NCBI GenBank assembly: GCA_964620345.1
Contig: CAZUHK010000146.1
Location: 1-8,276, forward strand
Reading direction: 5' to 3'
Source of the DNA: CAZUHK01 sp964620345
Lineage (GTDB): Bacteria; Planctomycetota; Phycisphaerae; Phycisphaerales; Zrk34
DNA length: 8,276 nucleotides
Positions 1-5,265 of this stretch are shown piece after piece (position 1 is the stretch's first letter; each line of letters opens with the position of its first letter). The position numbers and the translations under genes are program-made. The notes below the pieces were generated by a model. It saw only the letters and a program-made list of their open reading frames with translations, made no database searches and was not told the origin of the DNA.

Positions 1-660
1 CTGCTCGATCATGTTCTGTGCAAACCGGATTTCCCGAAGCGCGGTCTGCTCGAAGGGTTCGAGCGTCTTCGCCGGTGTGGGCATGAAGGTCCATTCGACC
101 GACTGCGCCTTCTCGATAAGCTCCCCGTCGGTCAGCTCGATATCGCTGACCACCGCGTACTTGCCGGAAAACTTCACGAACCCCACCCTGCCGTTGCCCA
201 GGGTCACCTGCTTGAGGCCCTGGGTGTTGGGCGCGTCGGTCGCGTCGTCGAAGTTGGCCAGGAACTGCTGCGGATCGGTCACCGGCAGCAGGACGAACAC
301 GCGCGGCGCCGCGCCCATCATCAGCATGGGCATGACCACCGCCGCCGAGCCGTCCATGTCGATGCCCCGAATCGCGCCCAGTTGCTCCAAGAGCGACTTG
401 ACCGGCGCCTTGGCCTGCGGCGCGTCGACGCCGACCGCGGCGAGGAACGTGCCCAGGCCTTCGTTGACCTTTTTGAGATTGGGCACGATCAGCACGACCG
501 ATGAATCCTCGGGAATCTGGCTGAGCACGGCGGGGGTCTTGTCGGCCACGGCGCCGCCCACGCCGATGGCGACCTGCGCCGTAGCAGGGGTCACCGGCTG
601 GCACAGCATGGCCGCGGCGGCGGCCAGCAGCGTCACTCGTGCGATGAGTCGTCGAAACAT
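1..660 (-). CDS. Exported protein of unknown function (N-terminal 220 residues; C-terminus outside window)
   Basis: The frame is open from the ATG at 660 to the window edge with no stop, giving 220 residues. It opens with a classical signal peptide: Arg-rich n-region (MFRRLIAR), hydrophobic core (VTLLAAAAMLC) and a likely signal peptidase I site at ATA|QVA near residue 27, so the product should be exported. The cysteine at residue 19 does not sit in a proper lipobox. The mature part begins with IPEDSSVVLIVPNLKKVNE and alternates short hydrophobic strands with Pro/Asp turns (VFVLLPVTDPQQFLANF), a soluble alpha/beta pattern reminiscent of planctomycete DUF3352-like exported proteins; that resemblance is only an impression. 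Two ATGs lie in tandem (663 and 660). AGGAG at 667-671 is 3 nt from the first and 6 nt from the second, so 660 is preferred. It is divergent from coaB. I do not recognise a function. Confidence 0.75.
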   Translation of the reverse strand, partial: MFRRLIARVTLLAAAAAMLCQPVTPATAQVAIGVGGAVADKTPAVLSQIPEDSSVVLIVPNLKKVNEGLGTFLAAVGVDAPQAKAPVKSLLEQLGAIRGIDMDGSAAVVMPMLMMGAAPRVFVLLPVTDPQQFLANFDDATDAPNTQGLKQVTLGNGRVGFVKFSGKYAVVSDIELTDGELIEKAQSVEWTFMPTPAKTLEPFEQTALREIRFAQNMIEQ

Positions 661-666
661 CATGTG

Positions 667-671
667 CTCCT
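667..671 (-). promoter_or_regulatory. Shine-Dalgarno site of the exported protein
   Basis: AGGAG on the minus strand lies 6 nt before the ATG at 660 and only 3 nt before the upstream ATG at 663. The spacing favours the second ATG as start. It is one of the few clear ribosome binding sites in the window. Confidence 0.6.
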
Positions 672-716
672 GATCAAGGGGAATCGCGTGTCTGGTTGAT
701 GATTCGCCAACCGGGT

Positions 717-745
717 ATTGTACTCGGTGAGTCGCGATTTGTTAC
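717..745 (-). promoter_or_regulatory. Candidate sigma-70-type promoter for the exported protein
   Basis: On the minus strand, GTAACA (745-740) and TACAAT (722-717) are separated by 17 nt. The -10 box matches TATAAT at 5 of 6 positions and the -35 matches TTGACA at about 3-4 of 6. Transcription would start near 710 and leave a leader of about 50 nt that carries the AGGAG site. This is a motif match only. The 664-767 gap between the two divergent genes must also hold the coaB promoter, for which I see no clear boxes. Confidence 0.4.
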
Positions 746-767
746 CGGCATTTTTGGAACCGTGCCC

Positions 768-1451
768 GTGTCGCTTCGCATTCTTGTGACCGCCGGCCCG
801 ACGCATGAACCGATCGACGCGGTGCGGTACCTGGCCAACCGCTCCAGCGGGGCGATGGGCCTGGCGATCGCGGCCGCGGCGCGGGACGCGGGCCACGATG
901 TGACGCTGCTGCTGGGCCCGACCCCGGCGGCGGCGCCGACCGGCGTCACGACCTGCCGCTACGAGTCCACGGCCGATCTGCAATCGCTGCTGGACGAGCA
1001 CTTCCAGCGGTGCGATGTGCTGGTCATGGCCGCGGCCGTCGCCGACTACCGCCCCCGCCGCCGCGCCGATGGCCAGGCCGCGGGCAAGCTCGAACGATCC
1101 GAGCAGGGCCTGACGCTTGAACTGGAATCCACGCCCGACCTGGTCGCCGCGTGCGCCGCGGGCAAGCGCCCCGGCCAGCGCGTCATTGGCTTCGCCCTGG
1201 AAACCCCCGACCAACTGTCCGCCCGCGCCCCGGCCAAGCTCGAACGCAAAGCCCTCGACGCCATCATCGCCAACCCCCTGACCACGCTGGGCGCGGCCGA
1301 CATCGACGCCACGGTCTACCGACGGGCCGGCCAACCGCTCATCCCGGGCCCGATGAGCAAGCCGGACTTCGCCAGGTGGCTGGTTGAATGGATGGGCCGG
1401 GCCATCCAGCCGGACATCGAGCAAGAAGGGAACCGGTCGCATGGTGCTTGA
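768..1451 (+). CDS. coaB: Phosphopantothenate-cysteine ligase (CoaB), stand-alone
   Basis: CoaB joins 4'-phosphopantothenate to cysteine with a nucleotide triphosphate (CTP in most bacteria), the second half of the two steps done by bifunctional CoaBC (Dfp). Visible family motifs: RILVTAGPTHEPIDAVR with LANRSSGAMG (residues 4-31, the asparagine at 24 matching the one needed for cytidylate intermediate formation), VMAAAVADYRP (86-96), STPDLVAA, IGFALET, KLERKALDAIIANPL and a late PMSKPDFARWLVEWM. The N-terminal flavin decarboxylase half (CoaC) is absent, so the product is a 227-residue single-domain enzyme; coaC must be elsewhere. The usual KxKK motif after VADYR reads KLER (107-110). The start is chosen at GTG 768 (VSLRIL), 8 nt after GGAA; GTG 762 and ATG 696/699 are in frame but lack a better site and would extend beyond the usual family start. 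Its last 11 bases overlap the start of the next gene. Confidence 0.9.
   Translation: MSLRILVTAGPTHEPIDAVRYLANRSSGAMGLAIAAAARDAGHDVTLLLGPTPAAAPTGVTTCRYESTADLQSLLDEHFQRCDVLVMAAAVADYRPRRRADGQAAGKLERSEQGLTLELESTPDLVAACAAGKRPGQRVIGFALETPDQLSARAPAKLERKALDAIIANPLTTLGAADIDATVYRRAGQPLIPGPMSKPDFARWLVEWMGRAIQPDIEQEGNRSHGA
1425..1430 (+). promoter_or_regulatory. Ribosome binding site of the DpnI-like remnant, inside coaB
   Basis: GAAGGG within the 3' end of coaB lies 10 nt before ATG 1441. Together with the 11 bp overlap (ATG 1441 inside coaB, coaB stop at 1449-1451), it suggests that the ancestral endonuclease gene was translated from the coaB transcript, possibly by coupling. It is also the reason for taking 1441, rather than ATG 1540, as the original start. 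Confidence 0.45.
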
Positions 1452-1800
1452 CCTTCAACTGCCGGTGTCACTCGCCGTGGGCTGCAGCAGCGCATCCCAA
1501 CGGGCGCGTGTCATGGCCGAAGGTTGGGCCTAGCGGACCATGTACTGTGTCGCGTGTAACTCGCCGCGGATCACGCGCGCCACAAGCAACACGCCGGCGG
1601 TTGATTTCGGCTGTGAGGTATGTGGGGCGACGTATCAACTGAAGGCGAAGAAGGGCAAGTTGGGTCGGAAAGTCGCGGACGCTGCTTATGGCGAGATGAT
1701 CCAAGCGATTCGCTCCGATACGGCGCCGCATTTCATGTGCATGGCCGATCAGGCCGACGTGGTCCGCGGGATCGATCCACCCCATCCTGCCGGGTGGCGA
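1441..1800 (+). pseudogene. Decayed DpnI / Dam-replacing family restriction endonuclease (nonsense mutation, 3' truncated)
   Basis: DpnI-family enzymes cut DNA at Dam-methylated GATC using a zinc-bearing PD-(D/E)xK domain and a C-terminal winged helix. Read from ATG 1441, this frame aligns without gaps to DpnI as I recall it, with a constant offset of two residues: SASQRARVMAEGW matches SNSQKARILTEDW, zinc cysteines 36, 39, 58 and 61 match C34, C37, C56, C59, and D55, Q66, K68 match catalytic D53, E64, K66 (TYQLKAKKG against EFELKSKKG). ADAAYGEM and DTAPHF then match NDGAYATM and DNNPNF. Codon 31 (1531-1533) is TAG where DpnI has Tyr29, one base from a Tyr codon. Similarity fades after about codon 102, and the frame runs without a stop into the mutL 3' end, so the rest of the catalytic domain and the winged helix are missing. 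Restart at ATG 1540 could give a headless fragment. GC content looks lower than the neighbours (TGT, TAT, CAA, GTA codons), consistent with transfer. Confidence 0.8.
1777..1797 (-). terminator. Weak hairpin just after the mutL stop
   Basis: CCACCC (1777-1782) and GGGTGG (1792-1797) can pair around a 9 nt loop, starting 4 nt beyond the mutL stop. No T-run follows on the minus strand, so it is at most a weak or factor-dependent terminator or an RNA 3'-end stabiliser. It lies in the tail of the decayed endonuclease gene. Confidence 0.25.
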
Positions 1801-3618
1801 TCAGGTGCGCTTGAACTGTTTTTCGAGGTCGCGGAGGGTGAGGCGGACGGTGGTGGGCCGGCCGTGGGGACAGTTGCTGGCGCGCTCGATCTGGTCGCGG
1901 CGTTTGAGCAGTTCGACCAGTTCGTCGTCGGCCATGGCGTCGCCGGCCTTGACCGCGGCCTTGCAACTGATCATGTCCAGCGTCTCGTGCAGGGCCGCTT
2001 CCTGTGATGGGTTGAAGTCATCGTCCTGGGCCCGGTCGATCAGCTCGGCCAGGAAGCGGTCGGGCTCGACGCCGCGATCGAACAGCAGCGAGGCAAACGC
2101 GTGGATGCCGATGGTGCTCGGGCCGATCGGCTCGGCCTCGACGCCGATGCGCCGCAGCAGCGGCCCGAGGCGCTCGAGCGTGTCGATCTGCCCGGCGGTG
2201 ACGTTCAGAGTGATCGGCGTGAGCAGGCGCTGGCTTTCCAGTTGCCCGCCGGCTTCGATGCGCTCCAGCAGCAACTGAAACATCATCCGCTCGTGCAGCG
2301 CGTGCTGATCGATGATGACCAGGCCGCTCTCGTCCTCGGTCACGATGTAGCTGTTGTGCACCTGCAGGATCGGCCGGGCCGCGGCGCGGATCGGCTCGGT
2401 CAGCGGCGCATCATCGGTCGCGGCCCCATCCCCGTCGCCCTGGTCGGCCATGCCCAGCTCGGCCTTGACCTGCTGGTACACGAAGCCCTTCTGCCGGGGG
2501 TCCATGCGTCGGAAGTGATCGACGAAATCGGAGAGATTGTCGAGTTTCGATTCTTGATTCTCGCTTGCCGCGTCGCCCGGTTGGGGGAAGCCGAAACCCG
2601 CGGTCGGGCGCAGGTCCGCGGTCGGGGTCAGGTCGGCGCCGAGCAGGCGTTGGCGGATGGTGGCCAGCACCTGGCCGTGCACGGCGTTGGCGTCGGCGAA
2701 GCGGACCTCGGCCTTGGCCGGGTGGACGTTCACATCGACCTGCGCCGGGTCGAGGGTGATGAACATGACCAGCGTGGGGTGGCGGGTCGGCTCGATCAGG
2801 CCGCGGTAGGCCTCCTTGACGGCGTGGGCGACGTTGCGGTCGCGCACGGGCCGGCCGTTGACGTAGAGGTACTGGTGCTTGGCGGTGGCCCGCGCGATCG
2901 CGGGCAGGCCGGCCATGCCCCACAGGCCGATGCCGCGCTCGTCGGAATCGAACTCGAGCAGCGCCTCAGCCAGGTCGTCGCCGAGCAGCGCGACGCAGCG
3001 GCGGTCGGTCGGCTGATTGGGGGGCAGATCGAGGGTGACCCGGTCGTTGTGCGTCAGCGTGAAGCCGACCTGGGCATGGGCCATGGCGATGCGCTGCACG
3101 AGATCGGTGATGTGGCTGAACTCGGTGGCCGCGCCGCGCATGAACTTGCGGCGGGCGGGGGTATTGAAGAAGAGGTTTCGCACCTCGATCACGGTGCCCG
3201 GGGCGCAGCCGGCGGGGCGCACGGGGCCGACCCGATCGCCGCCGGCCTCGATCACCGCGCCGCCCTCGGCGTCGGCCGGGCGGGTGGTGATGCGCAGCCG
3301 GCTGATCGACGCGATCGACGCCAGCGCCTCGCCGCGGAAGCCCAGCGTGGCGATCCGTTCGAGGTCTTCGGTTCGAGCGATCTTGCTCGTCGCGTGGGCC
3401 GACAGCGCCAGCGGCAGTTCTTCGGCGTCGATGCCGCGGCCATCGTCGGCCACGCGGATCAGCTCGCGCCCGCCGTCCTCGACGACGATGCTGATGCGCA
3501 TCGCCCCGGCGTCGAGGCAGTTCTCCACCAGCTCCTTGACCACCGACGCCGGCCGCTCGATCACCTCGCCCGCGGCGATCTGGTTGACCAGCAAGTCGCT
3601 GAGCACGCGAATAGGCAT
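1801..3618 (-). CDS. mutL: DNA mismatch repair protein MutL (endonuclease type)
   Basis: MutL is the ATP-driven matchmaker of mismatch repair, acting after MutS. The 605 residues show the GHKL ATPase: VKELVENCLDAGA (catalytic E29, Mg-binding N33), DDGRGI (D58) and TLGFRGEALASIASI (92-105), then LFFNTPARRKFMRGAATEF and YLYVNGRPVRDRNV. A Pro/Asp-rich linker (about 345-420) leads to the dimerisation domain, which carries nuclease motifs: DQHALHERMMFQ (437-448), SCKAAVKA (cysteine 552), CPHGRP (583-588) and a terminal FKR. Expected zinc ligands H439, E443, C583 and H585 are all present, so this MutL should nick DNA itself, as in bacteria without MutH. The last Glu of the DQHAx2Ex4E signature is Gln448. 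The start is ATG 3618 (MPIRVL), matching the family N-terminus; the frame stays open upstream only through a tandem repeat. No mutS is in the window. It ends tail-to-tail with the DpnI-like remnant. Confidence 0.96.
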   Translation of the reverse strand: MPIRVLSDLLVNQIAAGEVIERPASVVKELVENCLDAGAMRISIVVEDGGRELIRVADDGRGIDAEELPLALSAHATSKIARTEDLERIATLGFRGEALASIASISRLRITTRPADAEGGAVIEAGGDRVGPVRPAGCAPGTVIEVRNLFFNTPARRKFMRGAATEFSHITDLVQRIAMAHAQVGFTLTHNDRVTLDLPPNQPTDRRCVALLGDDLAEALLEFDSDERGIGLWGMAGLPAIARATAKHQYLYVNGRPVRDRNVAHAVKEAYRGLIEPTRHPTLVMFITLDPAQVDVNVHPAKAEVRFADANAVHGQVLATIRQRLLGADLTPTADLRPTAGFGFPQPGDAASENQESKLDNLSDFVDHFRRMDPRQKGFVYQQVKAELGMADQGDGDGAATDDAPLTEPIRAAARPILQVHNSYIVTEDESGLVIIDQHALHERMMFQLLLERIEAGGQLESQRLLTPITLNVTAGQIDTLERLGPLLRRIGVEAEPIGPSTIGIHAFASLLFDRGVEPDRFLAELIDRAQDDDFNPSQEAALHETLDMISCKAAVKAGDAMADDELVELLKRRDQIERASNCPHGRPTTVRLTLRDLEKQFKRT

Positions 3619-3624
3619 CGCCGC

Positions 3625-3630
3625 ATTGTA
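3625..3630 (-). promoter_or_regulatory. -10-like TACAAT immediately before mutL
   Basis: TACAAT on the minus strand is followed by 6 nt (gcggcg) and then the mutL ATG. If used as a -10 box, transcription would begin at or next to the start codon, giving a leaderless mRNA; consistent with this, mutL has no Shine-Dalgarno site. No -35 match is visible 16-18 nt further upstream. Confidence 0.4.
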
Positions 3631-3666
3631 ACGCACGATCCCGTACCGGCGCGCCCCGCGCCGCGT

Positions 3667-3736
3667 TAGCCACTGACCACCGACCACTGACAAATGACCA
3701 TTGCCCACTGCCCACTGCCCACTGCCCACTGACCAA
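3667..3736. repeat. Tandem heptamer array, consensus TGNCCAC, about ten units
   Basis: From 3674 the sequence falls into 7 bp units: TGACCAC, CGACCAC, TGACAAA, TGACCAT, then four perfect TGCCCAC copies (3702-3729) and TGACCAA; TAGCCAC at 3667-3673 may be another degenerate unit. The period stays in register throughout. The array sits between the terminator of the PEP-CTERM gene and the mutL start, outside any plausible coding region. It recalls the heptanucleotide STRR repeats described in filamentous cyanobacteria. Its role is unknown; homogenised central copies with degenerate edges are what slippage-driven expansion would leave. Confidence 0.85.
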
Positions 3737-3778
3737 TAAAAAGGCCCCGGCTCGCGGAGGCGGTTGCGAACCGGGGCT
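3735..3778 (-). terminator. Intrinsic terminator of the PEP-CTERM gene
   Basis: On the minus strand, GCCCCGG (3777-3771) pairs with CCGGGGC (3750-3744), followed inward by one mismatch and a further TCGC/GCGA stem, with a 10 nt loop. The hairpin is directly followed by TTTTTATT (3742-3735). It starts about 60 nt after the PEP-CTERM stop at 3839. The T-rich tract is striking in this GC-rich DNA, making it the clearest rho-independent terminator in the window. Confidence 0.85.
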
Positions 3779-3838
3779 CGATCCAGGGTCACACGGGAGG
3801 TCGGGTCGGGCGTCGGGCAACGCCCGGGCCGAACGCGG

Positions 3839-4501
3839 TCAGGCCGGGGGTGGGGGAACACATGGCTTGGCCGGTTCGTGCGTGCGGGCCTGGATGGATG
3901 GACGGGTTGATCGGGCCGGCCGGCGTCGGCGTGTGGCCAGCGCCAGGGCGCCCAGGCCGACGATGAAGAACGCGGCGGGCTCGGGCACGCTGGTCAGCGA
4001 CGGGTCGGCCGGGGGTGCCTGGGCCGTGGCCCCGGTCGAGCCGCCCGAGCCCCCGCCGCCGATCGACGGCGGGCCGGGCAGGGCGTAGAGCTTGCGGTCG
4101 TTGGCCAGCGCCATCCAGGGCGAGGCGTCGGTCAGCGGCAGGTCGCCGGTGTCGTAGCCCAGCACCTGGACCACGGCCCGGACGGCGAGGCGATCGTAGA
4201 TCAGCTTGGTATCGCTCGAGTGCTTCATCAGCTCGCCCAGCATGTACCGCTTGTCGTAGGGCTGATTCGCAAAGACGCTGATCGGATCGGTCCCGACGAT
4301 CATGTGCCACGACATGTCGTTGTTGAACGTCAGCAGCAGCTGGTCGATCTCATCGACCAGCCAGGTATCGCGGGTGGCGGAGGGGGCGGTGTGGCCGTCC
4401 TGCGTGGCGTCGTAGTCCACGGGGCCGGCCCAGGCCGCGCCGCCGGTGATCAGCAGGCCGGCCGCGACGATCGTCAGATTTCGAATCGATTGGGTTTGCA
4501 T
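3839..4501 (-). CDS. Secreted PEP-CTERM domain protein of unknown function
   Basis: The 220-residue product has a signal peptide (MQTQSIRNLTIVAAGLLITG, cleavage likely at AWA|GPV after residue 25) and a PEP-CTERM sorting signal: VPEP at 172-175, a hydrophobic stretch to about 190 (AAFFIVGLGALALAT), then RRRR at 191-194. Such proteins are processed by exosortase and typically end up at the cell surface or in extracellular polymer. The mature core (DTWLVDEIDQLLLTFNNDMS and following) has no motif I recognise; a Gly/Ser/Pro/Ala linker (about 144-170) tethers it to the sorting signal. Unusually, about 26 residues follow the Arg cluster, including a Cys near the end, whereas PEP-CTERM proteins normally stop soon after it. 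Start ATG 4501 has only a weak GAG upstream; an in-frame TTG at 4546 would spoil the signal peptide. It is divergent from coaD and followed by a strong terminator. Confidence 0.85.
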   Translation of the reverse strand: MQTQSIRNLTIVAAGLLITGGAAWAGPVDYDATQDGHTAPSATRDTWLVDEIDQLLLTFNNDMSWHMIVGTDPISVFANQPYDKRYMLGELMKHSSDTKLIYDRLAVRAVVQVLGYDTGDLPLTDASPWMALANDRKLYALPGPPSIGGGGSGGSTGATAQAPPADPSLTSVPEPAAFFIVGLGALALATRRRRPARSTRPSIQARTHEPAKPCVPPPPA

Positions 4502-4640
4502 GTTTTGCTCAAGGCCAACGGTCCAATTCAGCGGCGTCTTGGGCAAGGCGAATCGTCGAAGGATTGACGCGGCGCGTCGGCTGGCGCCGGTTGCAGCGGT
4601 TGGGCCGGTCGCGCCGGCGCGCGGGCCGGCCCTGGGCTGG

Positions 4641-4646
4641 TATCAT
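4641..4646 (+). promoter_or_regulatory. -10-like TATCAT just before coaD
   Basis: TATCAT is followed by 7 nt and then ATG 4654. As a -10 box it would put the start point at about the A of this ATG, favouring it over the in-frame ATG 4645 that overlaps the box. No Shine-Dalgarno site or convincing -35 is visible in the very GC-rich 4502-4640 stretch, which must also contain the divergent PEP-CTERM promoter. Confidence 0.4.
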
Positions 4647-4653
4647 GTGGGCC

Positions 4654-5202
4654 ATGGCACCCCACGCACCGGCCATCGCGCTGTTTCCGGGCACGTTCGA
4701 TCCGCTGACCAACGGGCACCTGGACCTGATCCGCCGGGCGCGTTCGATGTTCGGCCGGCTCATCGTCGCGGTCGGCACCAACCCCGAGAAGCGCGCCCTG
4801 TTCAGCCCCGAAGATCGCAAGAGCATGATCGAAAAGGTGCTCGACGCCGAGCACTTGGGCGATGTGCAGGTCCACCAGTACGACGGGCTGACCGTCGACT
4901 ACGCCCGGCAGGTCGGCGCCGCGGTGATCCTGCGGGGCATCCGCAACCACGCGGACCTGAACTTCGAGTTCCAGCTCGCCCTGACCAACCGGGCCGTGGC
5001 GGACGTCGAGACGGTGTTCGTGATGACCAGCGAGCAGCACGGGTTTACCAGCTCGACGCTGATCAAACAGATCGCCGCGAGCGGGCGGATGGATCACCTG
5101 CGCCGACTGCTGCCAGCGCTGGTCGTCGAGCGGATCGAGGAAAAGTTCGCCCACGACCGCGCCGCCTTCGAAGGCCTGGCCACCGACGCGCACAAGGACT
5201 GA
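4654..5202 (+). CDS. coaD: Phosphopantetheine adenylyltransferase (CoaD)
   Basis: CoaD transfers AMP from ATP to 4'-phosphopantetheine to give dephospho-CoA, the penultimate cytoplasmic step of CoA synthesis. The 182-residue product shows the nucleotidyltransferase fold signature early: ALFPGTFDPLTNGHLDLIRR (T/HxGH variant TNGH, His22), then VGTNPEKRALFSPEDRKSMI, the VILRGIRNHADLNFEFQLAL substrate and ATP segment, and a late GFTSSTLIKQIA (Ser133-Ser134) that replaces the ISSTxxKE-like ATP motif. It is about 20 residues longer than the usual 160, mostly in a C-terminal tail. ATG 4654 is chosen over ATG 4645 because of the -10-like element. It shares the CoA pathway with coaB at 768 but is separated from it by two genes on the other strand. 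The next gene follows after 63 bp on the same strand. Confidence 0.95.
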   Translation: MAPHAPAIALFPGTFDPLTNGHLDLIRRARSMFGRLIVAVGTNPEKRALFSPEDRKSMIEKVLDAEHLGDVQVHQYDGLTVDYARQVGAAVILRGIRNHADLNFEFQLALTNRAVADVETVFVMTSEQHGFTSSTLIKQIAASGRMDHLRRLLPALVVERIEEKFAHDRAAFEGLATDAHKD

Positions 5203-5265
5203 ACCGCGGATCGTGGCGGTGCGAGCCGGTGTGCATTGCGGGTTCCGCGTTGCGACTTGGATTTC

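Noticed and set aside
11..673. A 220-codon plus-strand open frame at the left end
   Set aside because: The minus strand gives a signal peptide, a Shine-Dalgarno site and balanced composition, while the plus frame is Ser/Thr/Ala-rich shadow sequence.
696..767. Upstream ATG (696 or 699) as the coaB start
   Set aside because: It would add 23-24 residues not seen in CoaB and leave only about 35 bp between divergent starts; GTG 768 fits the family N-terminus and has GGAA at 8 nt.
1540..2007. A complete 155-residue gene starting at 1540
   Set aside because: Similarity to DpnI begins 99 bp earlier in the same frame, and the last third is antisense to the conserved end of mutL, so only the pseudogene reading makes sense.
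2101..3669. A 522-codon open frame on the plus strand opposite mutL
   Set aside because: It is a mirror of mutL codons and spells repetitive Gly/Ala/Asp/Val/His sequence; mutL on the other strand has full family motifs.
3667..3736. CRISPR array
   Set aside because: Units are 7 bp with no spacers, so this is a simple tandem repeat.
3619..3861. Extension of the mutL frame upstream to 3861
   Set aside because: The extra residues come from the terminator and the heptamer array (SVGSGQWAVGNG type repeats); the family N-terminus is at 3618.
5203..5265. Terminator between coaD and the metallo-beta-lactamase-fold gene
   Set aside because: I found no convincing stem with a T-run in this 63 bp gap; the two genes may be co-transcribed.
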